Below, piece by piece: positions 36,140-45,814 of a DNA stretch of 64,000 nucleotides. The notes beneath the pieces were generated by a model. It made no database searches, was not told the origin of the DNA, and saw nothing but the letters and a program-made list of their open reading frames with translations. The DNA is taken from positions 23,414,893 to 23,478,892 of the forward strand of contig NC_092646.1 of assembly GCF_039555335.1 (NCBI RefSeq), written 5' to 3'. Within the stretch, counting starts at the first letter, position 1. The number at the start of each line of letters is the position of its first letter. The position numbers and the translations under genes are program-made. The stretch is from Amphiura filiformis. Lineage: Eukaryota > Echinodermata > Ophiuroidea > Amphilepidida > Amphiuridae.

Positions 36140-36909
36140 AACTGGGCTCAAAAAGAAACTTATAAATTTTCACAAGGTCATATCAAATGAACCAAAATTG
36201 CAGACAGGATTACTTCAATACTCTACTCTAAACACTGGTCAGTAACCAAACAGGTGTCCAACTGACACAACAGCAATATGCACTGACATGGAACAACTTC
36301 CTGGACCACATTCACAACCCAATAATTGGCACATAACCAAGAAATTTGTGAGTAAGTGGAATAATGTGGAACAAGACCTGTTTCTTGAACAAAGTGTGTG
36401 AAAAGCAGAAGCAGCCCGTTCCTCACTATTCCACTTACTCTTTGGAAATTATCACCTGTGAAAGGATCTCGTAGGCAGTCTCACAGATTTCTTTTGTCGG
36501 GTGCCAATTATTCGCCTGTGAATGTGGTCCAGGAAGCTGTTTCGTGTCAGTGCATTTTGCTCTTGTGTCAACTGCTTGATTACTGACATGTGTTTAGAGT
36601 AGAGTATTGAAGTAATTCTGTGTGTTTTTGGCTCATATTTATGGACAGAATTTTAAGATATGACCTTGTGAAAAAATATAAGTTTCCAGGCCTTGTCTTT
36701 TGAAAATTGCTGGCGAGTGACAAATCACTCTCCTCAAAACTTATCAGGTGAGCTGTAGGCGGGTGATTTTAATCACTTGTATTAGTATTACACCAAATGT
36801 AGGCGAGTGATAAAACTCTCTCCTCAGCTTCATTTTAGGCGAGTGATGACGAGTGATCGCACTCACTCGCCTCAAAAGACAAGGCCTGAGTTTCTTTTTG
36901 AGTCCAGTT
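36140..36909. mobile_element. TA-flanked palindromic element with a nested MITE
   Basis: Ends AACTGGGCTCAAAAAGAAAC and GTTTCTTTTTGAGTCCAGTT with TA on each side. Arms share CACAAGGTCATATC and AGTAACCAAACAG-type segments with the element at 34381. The right arm is split by 36687-36888. Confidence 0.85.
36687..36888. mobile_element. Nested MITE, same family as 392-583, with 6-bp duplication
   Basis: Ends CAGGCCTTGTCTTTTGA and TCAAAAGACAAGGCCTG. AGTTTC flanks it exactly on both sides (36681-36686 and 36889-36894). The interior has repeated GGCGAGTGAT blocks. Confidence 0.88.
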
Positions 36910-36911
36910 TA

Positions 36912-37431
36912 TTTTTGTGGGACGCGAGAGCACATCAGACATATCGAATTGCATTCTGAATACGAAGAATGTCCTTATGATATCAAATAGTTTTGATTTT
37001 TTGAAATTCGCGATAAAATACACATTTTATGGCAAATGATTAAAAATTGATATTTTTGATATAACAGTCCTCGAAGTAAACTTTACAAATCTAATGATAT
37101 GTATTTAAATGTATGTAGCTGGGATAAAAACCGACGATCAATTGAAAATGTTGACCTTTCATATTGAAGATATAGATTTATTTCCCAAAAGACCTATTTT
37201 TTGGTGTTTGGGGGGAAAATCCATCTTTAGATTTAGAAAGTTTAGTTCGAGGACTGTTAAATATCAAAACTTTAAAAAATATGAAATTGTAATAATTTGT
37301 GATAAAATTTGTATTATATCGCGAATTAAAAAAAAAAATTATATTAGAAGGACATTCCTCGTAATCAGAATTCAACTGATGTGCTCTCATGTCCCACAAA
37401 AAATACTGTCGAAACGTTCATACCAGAGCCC
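36912..37431. mobile_element. Second TTAA palindromic element, left end truncated
   Basis: Same family as 35408-36064: GAGCACATCAGACATATCG and ATGTCCCACAAAAAATACTG are shared. The right end is followed by TTAA (37432-37435). The left terminal 30 or so bases are missing where it meets the element ending at 36909. Confidence 0.8.
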
Positions 37432-37444
37432 TTAACAATGCTCA

Positions 37445-37735
37445 AGGACCCTACAGACATTTTAGTGGATGTAGAATATTCGATGTAACATATCGTCATT
37501 ATATAATCTATTCCCATTCAATTTCCAGTAATGTTCAAGTTCTAACGAATGTTTGATGACGTAAAATCAATAATATATTTCTACCAGATATTCTACGTAA
37601 CATATTATCGATTTTACGTCATAAAACATTCGTCAGCACTTAAACATTTTTACTAGGAATAGAAAGGGGATAGATTAAATAACCAAGACATGTTATACAT
37701 TTAATGTTCTACGTCGAATACTCGGGAGTCTGTAG
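37445..37735. mobile_element. Imperfect foldback element
   Basis: CCTACAGACATTTTAGTGGA at the left and GAGTCTGTAGAC at the right are inverted. Inner arms share ACGAATGTTTGATGACGTAA and ACGTCATAAAACATTCGT. Confidence 0.75.
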
Positions 37736-38175
37736 ACTATGCCATAGTCGTATTTTATTAAAGATATGTTATTATTAGTCATGATGAACCCATTTCGTTG
37801 AACTCAAATTATATTGATGTTTATTAAAATTAAAGTATTCAATAGTAAAATGGTCATAAAGAATTAAGAATATCAGATGATTAGTGACAATAAAAGTAAT
37901 TGAATGCAACATTATCTTGCATAATTATAATGGCTCACTTTAATACTGAACAATTCTGATTTTGGAATCTACCAATTTATTGATAGCGAACCATTGGGAA
38001 GCTAACAAACAGAGGGAGTGCGGTGACTGAAAAGATCAGATACAGATGTGAAAATCTATCAGTTGCACACAAATCAATATAAATCAGAGTTTTATGCTTA
38101 AATGTAATAGCCAGAGTATACAAAGTGGACTACGGAGAAGTCTAGGGAGTCTGTAGCGGTCTTCAGGCAATTATT

Positions 38176-38417
38176 GAGCTATTCCATTTAAAATCGACAC
38201 TACCCCTGTGGAATATTTAGCTAAAGTCTGGGTAAATTCCATTTGAAATACTCACTCCAGTTGTGGAAGATATAGGTAACGCTATAATTCAAAGGGAGTA
38301 TCGGTTTAAAAGTGATTAACTCTGACCAATTACATTTGAAAAACATACTCCCCCTGTAGAAGATATTTCCAAAATCTTCCACAGGGGTAGTTTGGATTTT
38401 AACTGATGGAATAGTCC
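38176..38417. mobile_element. Foldback element of the GGGCTATTCC family
   Basis: Starts GAGCTATTCCATTTAAAATC and ends GGATTTTAACTGATGGAATA plus GTCC. It contains CCCCTGTGGAA and CTTCCACAGGGGTAG blocks. It lies 59 bases before the exon acceptor at 38475. Confidence 0.8.
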
Positions 38418-38475
38418 ATTAGGTTGACGATATCATATTATAAGTACCTGGTAACTGTTTCCTCTTCCATTTCAG

Positions 38476-38640
38476 ATCTTTAGTGGCACTCGAGCACCAA
38501 GGAACTCCCTCTCACCAGAAGACCACCATCATCATCATCATGATGAACCGTACGATGAAAACTACAATAATACTCAAGATCTCTATCCAAACTCTCATGG
38601 ACCTGAGACTTGCACGGTTAACAGTTTCGTCTACGTTCGG
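38476..38640 (+). CDS. Receptor-like protein, penultimate coding exon
   Basis: 55 codons, phase 0 at both ends. The acceptor is CTCTTCCATTTCAG and the donor CGG|GTACGG. It reads IFSGTRAPRNSLSPEDHHHH and continues with an acidic Tyr/Asn stretch (DEPYDENYNNTQD). It extends the His-rich theme of the preceding exon, which supports both belonging to one tail. It is cytoplasmic by position. No known domain was recognised. Confidence 0.8.
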
Positions 38641-38839
38641 GTACGGTATTCCATATCTCATCTCATATAGCCTGGGAAGGTAAAATTGGATTTGTTTAGG
38701 CGTGCACGTAAACAGTATACCAGAGGGCCTAAGATTTACAGGGATATGAGAAAAATATGAATATGGCACATGATTTACTCGTCAAGACCCCAACAGCGTC
38801 CAATCAATTGCATCTTTAATAACATATTCTCTGTTGAAC

Positions 38840-39068
38840 GGATCTTTTCAGAGCCACCACATATTTACTTTTCTCTGTTTACAAGGGCGGTCTTCAGTGA
38901 ACGGCTCTTTTCAGAGCCACCACTTATTCACTTTTCTCTGTAGACAAGGGGTGGTCTTCAGTGTACGCCTCTTTTCAGAGCCAACAAAACATTTACATTA
39001 GTAGATAGGCGGGGTCTGCTTCTCTGTTGACAAGGGGCAGTCCTCAGTGAAGGGCTCTTTTCAGAGCC
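38840..39068 (+). repeat. Four tandem histone-type 3' stem-loop motifs in an intron
   Basis: GGCTCTTTTCAGAGCC is perfect at 38903-38918 and 39053-39068; one-mismatch versions lie at 38840-38855 (GGATCT stem) and 38967-38982 (GCCTCT stem). The 6-bp stem, the TTTC loop, the 5' AAC and the 3' ACCAC (first two copies) match the replication-dependent histone mRNA 3' processing signal. Spacing is 63, 64 and 86 bases, with a conserved spacer containing TTTTCTCTGT and GGTCTTCAGTG. A purine-rich CAAGAAAGA element, bound by U7 snRNA in real histone genes, is not seen. They are in sense orientation to the host intron. Confidence 0.85.
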
Positions 39069-39225
39069 ATCAGTAGATAGTTTGTCCCGAAGTAGTCAGA
39101 GCTACTTCCGACGAAAGCTTGACAGTTCCAAATTGTCCGACGACGACGCCGCTACAAAACTTACTAATTATTATTAACCTAATCATAATAGATTTATTCT
39201 CTTTCATCGTTTACCTTATCTCCAG

Positions 39226-39570
39226 GGCCGGAACCATGGTAACACACCTACTCCACGACTAGTCGTACCAACCAACACTCCCAACAGTCACCATTCGGGC
39301 GCAGGCTCCGTTAGTCTCTGCGGTGGCGTCCCTAACACGTGTCCGCCTTTGGATTCCGATTTTGGCGCCAGTGCAGGAGTCTCCCAATGCAACGTATCCT
39401 CTGATACCAGCATGACAGTGGCCATAGGAACCGGTTGTTCTGTATCAGTTGTCGGCGACTTATCTTATGAATGGGATGGTTATGATCCTGCGTATCACAA
39501 TAGTCAGATACTTGGTTACCTGGATGGAGCGTATTTTCCTATACTTCACACCAGCCAATATTGGGTTTAA
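39226..39570 (+). CDS. Receptor-like protein, last coding exon
   Basis: 114 codons plus stop. The acceptor TTACCTTATCTCCAG leads in phase 0 to GRNHGNTPTPRLVVPTNTPN. A Ser/Cys-rich middle is followed by an acidic aromatic end with WDGYDPAYHNS and the terminus HTSQYWV. The last residues Tyr-Trp-Val, with hydrophobic residues at positions 0 and -2, fit a class II PDZ ligand. That suggests anchoring to a scaffold at a junction or synapse, which is inference. Together with the two earlier exons it gives at least 614 residues. The frame also continues upstream of 39226 only as intron. Confidence 0.82.
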   Translation, partial: GRNHGNTPTPRLVVPTNTPNSHHSGAGSVSLCGGVPNTCPPLDSDFGASAGVSQCNVSSDTSMTVAIGTGCSVSVVGDLSYEWDGYDPAYHNSQILGYLDGAYFPILHTSQYWV

Positions 39571-39825
39571 ATAATCCACAATGACGTTTTTGCACAAGTT
39601 TGCCCATGAATAAGAAAGAAAACAAGGTATATATAGCTGTAACTGAGGCTGGTTAGAGAGCTATCCCTTCTGGAGAGCTTCGTACATTCCAAAGTGGGTC
39701 TGTTATATGTTACGATAATAATTGTCTAACTCACTTTTCGGCCGATTTGAGTTTTGTGCCTCAATTATGTCTCTATTATAGCATGTGCACCTCCTGTAAT
39801 AATGCAATTTACATTGCCCAATCGT

Positions 39826-39970
39826 CAGGGCCGGATTTACCATAGGGCCAGATGGGCCTAGTAGAATCTAAAAACTTGGCTACTTGAGTGCACATGCCTT
39901 CCACGGTGCGTTTGGGGGCCTCCAAATTTTGGTCTGGCCCAGGGCCCCCAAAAAGGTAAATCCGGCCCTG
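39826..39970. mobile_element. hAT-like MITE with 8-bp duplication, downstream of the receptor stop
   Basis: Ends CAGGGCCGGATTTACC and GGTAAATCCGGCCCTG bound 145 bp. CCAATCGT flanks at 39818-39825 and 39971-39978 are identical. It may lie in the 3' UTR. Confidence 0.9.
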
Positions 39971-40157
39971 CCAATCGTAAAGGAGATTTTGGGGTGAATT
40001 ACGCAATACACAAGTTACAGGTGACAAATGGTGAGTTAGGCATTTTAACACTGGAATTTATGCCTAACGCAGCTGTTTGTCTGAAGATTTTTGATCTGAT
40101 TTTTGCTTAGGTCACAGGTAAAAGTCAATGACATACATCAGTTATGTAATCACCCTA

Positions 40158-40278
40158 GGAATGAATTCAAAACTCGACCGGCGGTTGACCACCGGTTCCG
40201 TCCGGTTTCTGTTGTTCTAAACAATGGAAACCGTACGGAATCTGCGGTCAACCGCCGGTCGAGGTTTGATTTCATCCC
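40158..40278. mobile_element. Small MITE, same family as 48786
   Basis: Inverted arms GAATTCAAAACTCGACCGG and GGTCGAGGTTTGATTTCATC around CGGTTGACCACCGG-type blocks. Flanking duplication is not clear in this copy. Confidence 0.75.
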
Positions 40279-40315
40279 AATATCGTTTCTGATAATTCCT
40301 TTTAAAGGGGCATTT

Positions 40316-40633
40316 CGTGATCCACAGCCTCATCCCCCCACTTTTCTCAAAAAAAGTTGAGATTTTTATATCACTGGAAACCATTGGCTACATAATGTTT
40401 ATTTTCTTGCAGATTAATTCGTTTAGCAAAGATATCGTGAAATTTGAATTTCGTTCTGGTGCACCAGAACGAAATTACAACGTATTGTCTATGGAGCAGT
40501 GTAATACACATAATCATGCATAATTCGCAAACGCAATATCGGAATCAACTGAAATTTTGGGAATATGCTTTTTTCGTGGATATGTACTGAAAAATGTCAT
40601 AAAAAGAGGATGCTAGGATCACGAAATACTCCT
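40316..40633. mobile_element. 318-bp TTAA-flanked MITE (complete copy)
   Basis: Ends AGGGGCATTTCGTGATCC and GGATCACGAAATACTCCT, flanked by TTAA at 40312-40315 and 40634-40637. The centre holds the palindrome CGTTCTGGTGCACCAGAACG. Partial relatives are at 1-87 and 14535-14811. Confidence 0.9.
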
Positions 40634-40698
40634 TTAATTTGTCTCATTATCATTTGTATAGTTTGTATGCATTATTCCTATACCTCTTGTTCGACATT

Positions 40699-40953
40699 GG
40701 GCTATTCCACACTACCCCTGTGGAAGATTTTGGAATTTTACAGGGGGATTATGAATTTCAAATAGAATGAACGCATTTGCAGCTCCATTTGAAACTCATC
40801 CTCCCTCTGTGGAAGATTCAGGTTGAATTTTTCTCAAAAGGGCATATGGAATTCAAATAGGCCTACAGCTGCAAATTCATACTCCCCCTGTGGAAGATAT
40901 GTCCACAATCTTCCACAGGGGGAGTGTGGATTTTAAATGGAATGGAATAGCCC
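40699..40953. mobile_element. Foldback element of the GGGCTATTCC family
   Basis: Starts GGGCTATTCCACACTACCCC and ends ATGGAATGGAATAGCCC, with three CTGTGGAAGAT blocks inside. Confidence 0.8.
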
Positions 40954-41636
40954 ATGATTGCGTTTGTTTGACAAGTTCAACCACGACCTGATTACTTATG
41001 ACTTGCAATAGGTTAGCGTTATAGTTTGATCAGCTCGTACATGTAATCGGCGGGAATTGTTTGGCTTTTACCACTACGCTGATAAAATGACCCATGTTAA
41101 GAGTGATATAGTTGACCTGTCTGGTCTATATTGTGCGTGTTTAAGAAAATAGACAACGTATAGGACTTACATGAATAATTTGTGATGCATCTGGCGAGAT
41201 GTCACAAGACAATTCTTGAAATACAAAATATAAATATTAATCCGCGGTGTTATAAGGCCCGCCGATTACGAGCTGGTCAAACTATAGGCATGTTAGAGCA
41301 GTATAGGATTGGGAGTTAGGGTTTACCGTGTGGAATTAACGAAGTGCTACCATTTTAGCTCATTTCGGAGATTGCGATTTGGCATTTAAGCAATCGCCTT
41401 TGCATGTCTACGCAAGCGTCAATTCGGTAATTAATTAATCTTTCAAAATTGGTGACGTGCCCTGATTTGAAACGAATTTCTCTCAACTGTCTATGATTTA
41501 ATCCCGGGGATTTAATAAACTTGAGTGCATAAAAGCCGCGAGTATGCAAGTATAATATTAACAATATCCCAATTAACAAATGTAGGCACTTCGTTACTTA
41601 CAAAGCCCAAGTAACCATGGTAACCAAGAATTAACA
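40954..41636. other. Intergenic, no gene seen
   Basis: No supported exon or RNA gene. Confidence 0.45.
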
Positions 41637-41878
41637 TACCGTAAAACCTCGTCTACAAGCATATAGAGTGCTTTTGTGAAACTGGCTAAATTAATACAGG
41701 CGCCATCCATCGACAAAATTATAACATGATGGGAGTTTGAGCAAATAGATTACCGATACAAATATTATACAACAAGTACTACTGTAAGACCAATCTATTG
41801 TATTGACATAGTTACGGCTGCTTCGAATTAAATTAGCTTTCATCAACAACACTCTATATGCTTGTAGGTTTTACGGTA
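41637..41878. mobile_element. MITE with TACCGTAAAACC termini
   Basis: The arms TACCGTAAAACCTCGTCTAC and GTAGGTTTTACGGTA continue through AAGCATATAGAGTG. 242 bp in total. The target duplication is not determined. Confidence 0.8.
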
Positions 41879-41908
41879 TTGCTATATTGATAATGCTAGT
41901 TTATAATT

Positions 41909-42503
41909 GAATACCTGAGTGGAAGAAGGGCCCAATTCCAATTTTTTACAAAAATGAGTTAGACCCAGCATTTTATTGCCAGCAGACTGTTCTTCCTTGT
42001 GTGTGAAAGATGAGCCAAAATCCACTTTCCAAATAGTCTTCCACATACACTTAATCCTGGTTTTCATGGAAGAAAGGCCCAACTCCATGGAGTTGGGCCC
42101 TTCTTCCACAAATATTGGGTTAAAGAGGAATTTTGTTCATCCATGAAATTTTGCTTTTCACTACAATAAACTTTCTTGCTAACATATTATATGCTTCTAC
42201 TTGAGCAATTAATGGATAATTTCCTAATTTCTGTAGCTTTTTATAACACATCTGCTTACGGAACTGGCACTTGCAGTATATTAGTGGAAGAAGGGCCCAA
42301 CTCCAGCTCGTATTAAGACCTGTACCGTTGCCGTGGAAACATCATATATGATTTCCAATGTATGTAATAATGTATGTTCATGTATTAAAGGTCCCCTGAA
42401 AATGAAAACATTCTGTCTATAAAACTTTTCCAAATATTCATTTTTTCTTAATATCTCAAAAACAGTTTTGATGGAGTTGGGCCCTTCTTCCACTCAGGTA
42501 TTC
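41909..42503. mobile_element. Inverted-repeat element with 4-bp AATT duplication
   Basis: Ends GAATACCTGAGTGGAAGAAG and CTTCTTCCACTCAGGTATTC; AATT lies at 41905-41908 and 42504-42507. The motif GGAAGAAGGGCCCAA or its inverse occurs five times within it. Ends resemble the element at 58724-58981 (GAAGACCTGAGTGCAAGAAG), also with a 4-bp duplication. Confidence 0.82.
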
Positions 42504-42840
42504 AATTGGTTTTCGGACTTAACCGGATATCGCCCAGTTCCCGCTTTGGGTTATTGTACCTTGAAATAAAAGGTACAGAAATGTTTAAATGTCAACTTAT
42601 AATATAAATGGAATATAAAGGGGGAAACGTTTCAATACCTTTCAAAAAACAATTTTGAAAACTTGTTGCAAACTATACTAACATAATGTTAATTAAGTGT
42701 TGACCAAATATTTTGCTATAGTTTGCAATAACATTTGACAACATTTTTAAAATGTTAAAAATGATATTGTTGTCCTGTTTTTCATATATATATAAATGTT
42801 TTCATGACATTTATATAACCCGACAGTTAAGTATTATTAA

Positions 42841-43152
42841 AGCCATAATGTACGATCTTATGAAATTGGTTAATTTTTTTCAAACCTGATTTATTGCATA
42901 TTTGTAATGTTTACACATGTCCCAACTTGCATCTAAATGGAATCGGCCAAATTTGTTGTCTTTGTAGGTCAACAGAGCAAAGTTCGACATATTATCATAA
43001 TTTAATAGAACTGCGTGTTAAAATGGCCAAAATAACCAGTGGGGTTTCTTTCACTTTACCTTGTTATTTTGTCAGTTATTTCTAATATTATTTCAACATT
43101 TTGAATTAAGAATAACAAAATCAAAATTTGACGGAAATTGTACATTAAGGCT
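42841..43152. mobile_element. 312-bp TTAA-flanked MITE
   Basis: Ends AGCCATAATGTACGATC and GTACATTAAGGCT, with TTAA at 42837-42840 and 43153-43156. Same family as 43977-44468. Confidence 0.85.
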
Positions 43153-43186
43153 TTAAAACGTTTTCACCCAATCCAAAACAAGTTTA

Positions 43187-43558
43187 TTCTGTCGGTCGGA
43201 CATCCGGGTTATCTCTAGTCTCGGGCCCAAACTGCATGTGGCTCACGGTTTGTTATGAACAACAGAAACCGACTGTGAAGGAGGCTACATAGCGATGTTG
43301 TTGGAGTGATATTCAATTTCGGAAAAAACGACACTCGACCATGGAATTTATTTTTAAGTTTGTCAGTATATAAACGGTAAATCAAGTAAGTTTCTTCCAC
43401 TCTGAAGACTTAGAAATGGTTGTGTGATTCCACTGACTATTTGCGGTCGAAATTTACATAACACCAATGACAGAAATCATCAACAAAAATCAAATCAGGG
43501 ACTTGTTTTCACTCGAACATCATCAACCGGAAGTGACGTGACACGGACCGACAGAATA
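43187..43558. mobile_element. Element with ATTCTGTCGGTC inverted ends
   Basis: ATTCTGTCGGTCGGACATCC at the left and GGACCGACAGAAT at the right. Arms are short, and no clear target duplication was found. Confidence 0.6.
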
Positions 43559-43976
43559 GCGTTATAGATAAGTGTTTGCTGGGTATAGTTACAATTTTGT
43601 CAGTGTGATATTGGCATTTGAAATATGACATTTGTAAAAGTCGTCAATTACTGTTAATATGATTATGATTGGCGAGATATTATGTACATTTAACAGTCGT
43701 AATGAATAAATGAACACTGTTTGGCTTTGAAACCATTTTGCATTTTGTATGCTTTAATCTTGTGATATTCCTTATATTTAGATCATATTGAAAGGTTGAT
43801 TGACGATATTCACGCAGTTACTATAATTATAAAGATATTATATTATTTACAATAAGTCATAAGACTGTGACTGGCGATCAGCCTTCAGCTTGACACTTGA
43901 GAAACTTCCTGCAATTTTATTGGTTCTTATCGTGTATCACACCATGACACGATATCACACACTTAAAGCCTTAATG

Positions 43977-44468
43977 TACGATCTTTTAAATTTTTAGATT
44001 TTTCTTTTTTTCTTCCAAAATGATAATATGCAATCATTATGAAAGTTCCCAATACATTTGGACGCGAAAAACATTGGGAATTTGCAAAGAAACAACATCA
44101 TAAACTTCACCTCTATCACTCGAAACATCTCGCACTATTTGGATTAGGACAGCGAGTGCGGCCTCAGAGTTAGTCTCCTACGCGGCCAGTTTGGTTACGC
44201 TCCCTCCACATGTGGAGGGAGTGTAACCAAACTAGTTTTGTAGGAGACTACGGTTTGCGATCGTGGCCGACATAAAATCATAATCTAAAAAATTATGATT
44301 TTATGTCGGACCAACAGAATATCATCCCGTTTTACTACAAATAGGGCGAATTTGACAGTTTGCTCATAGATTTAAGTTAGAACATTGTGTAAGTTTTACA
44401 AATATGCCAAAAAATCGGGTTTGAAAAAAATAAAGGTAAATTCTGAAAAAAGATCGTACATTAAGGCT
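43977..44468. mobile_element. 492-bp TTAA-flanked MITE with a nested hairpin
   Basis: Ends AGCCTTAATGTACGATCTTT and AAAGATCGTACATTAAGGCT, with TTAA at 43973-43976 and 44469-44472. It carries the hairpin element at 44171-44250 and a small ATAAAATCATAAT hairpin near 44270-44310. Confidence 0.88.
44171..44250. mobile_element. 80-bp hairpin element
   Basis: TAGTCTCCTA at the left pairs with TAGGAGACTA at the right. The centre is the perfect palindrome CTCCCTCCACATGTGGAGGG and arms also share AGTTTGGTTAC. Confidence 0.85.
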
Positions 44469-44676
44469 TTAAGCGCACCCATGTCGACGTAATACGAGTA
44501 TCGTATACGAGTCGTATACGCTATTTGAACCAATCAGAGGTGCATAGCAACAACGAGACTGATCGATTCTAAGCCCAAGGTAATTCCTAGTAAAATTGTG
44601 AATTTAATCTGATCAAAATTTGGTATACTTATGATTAATATACTTATTTGAATTGAAGTGTTTCGGAATGAGAATA

Positions 44677-44830
44677 AAGGTATTGTTTTTAGCCGCTGTC
44701 GTGTATCTATCGTCTCATATAACACGTAAAATAACTCGGGCTTCGCCTCGTTGTTTTACTTAAAATAATGATGTCGCCCGTGTTATATAAGACGATAGAT
44801 GCACGACAGCGGCTAAAAGCAATACCTTTT
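44677..44830. repeat. Foldback with a GC-rich apex
   Basis: GTATTGTTTTTAGCCGCTGT pairs with ACAGCGGCTAAAAGCAATAC; arms continue through ATCTATCGTCT. The apex is ACTCGGGCTTCGCCTCGTTG. Compare 4767 and 25355. Confidence 0.8.
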
Positions 44831-44992
44831 TTCTCTAAATGTTGACCAACTGACAACCCCAGTAAAATTAATTTCACGTTTCTGTAAAATTTCATTAACA
44901 TAAATTCCATTTCATATCTCAAAAGGTATTTCATATTAAAGATCCAAGATATAGCGAGTCATCAAAAATTCCAGTCAAGTCGAGGTAGAATA

Positions 44993-45546
44993 TAGCCTAC
45001 AGGTTATATCCGACGTCGTGCGGCCAATTTATCGTTGCGATAAAGTTATATAGTCCGCCGTTTTCATTTGTCCGTCGCGATTTTCTGTCATTCGCTCATG
45101 CGCTCTTCGTCATGTTCGTTTCCGCTCAAATGATCAGGTCTTATTGATGTATTCCGCAACAGAAGACACTGTTGGGAATTGTACCCGCTGCGGAGGACGC
45201 TGCGGAAAATTTACCGCTGCGTCTATCGCAACGTCAAAACGCCCGCAAGACGTCCGACTAATATATTTGGACGTACTTGTATATCACAGCCGTTTTCGCC
45301 AAACGTTTGGCAATTGCCGATCACAAACATTTTCGTAAACGCCCGTAAACGTTAGGCAAACGTTTGTGATCGCTAAATGTTTGTCAAACGTTTGGTGAAA
45401 GCGGCTATGTAGAGGCGTTGTGTTTTCAGTATTCTGCAGCGATTCGACGTTTTTGTGCAGCAAAATATGCTGTGGAAGGTTTTAACCGCTGCGTTTGGCG
45501 TCAACTGAAAATCACCCGCACGACGTTCCGAGTATAACCTAGCCTA
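44993..45546. mobile_element. 554-bp inverted-repeat element
   Basis: TAGCCTACAGGTTATATCCG pairs with GAGTATAACCTAGCCTA; the arms also share ACGTCGTGCGG. Inside, the pieces AAACGTTTGGCAATTGCC and GGCAAACGTTTGTGATCGC are inverted. No transposase frame. Confidence 0.75.
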
Positions 45547-45691
45547 TGGGCTCATCATCTTTACCCTTGCACTGTCTGTAAGTCATTTTATATATTCAGT
45601 TGGGTTGAGTTACTGATTATCAGTCTAGTCAATCGCATCATATAGAGTCAAGTAATGCGCAAAAAGATCCACAATGCAACGTTTATATGAG

Positions 45692-45814
45692 AGAGATTGC
45701 GATTTCCAAACGTACGTATCTAACGCCAGTGCTATCAATTCAAACTCACTCTCCTGTGACGGGATTTTGAATTACATGGGCGTTCAATACGTACGTTTGG
45801 AAATCACAATCTCT
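45692..45814. mobile_element. 123-bp MITE
   Basis: AGAGATTGCGATTTCCAAAC and GTTTGGAAATCACAATCTCT, with CGTACGTA in both arms. A related left end (AGAGATTGCGAAATTTACGT) occurs at 60837. Confidence 0.8.

Larger units (their letters stand above)
33523..38475 (+). other. Intron of the receptor-like gene, filled with foldback elements
   Basis: GTGAGT donor at 33523 and TTCCATTTCAG acceptor at 38475. It contains the separate inverted-repeat elements listed below. Regions 33523-34380 and 37736-38175 show no gene. Confidence 0.75.
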
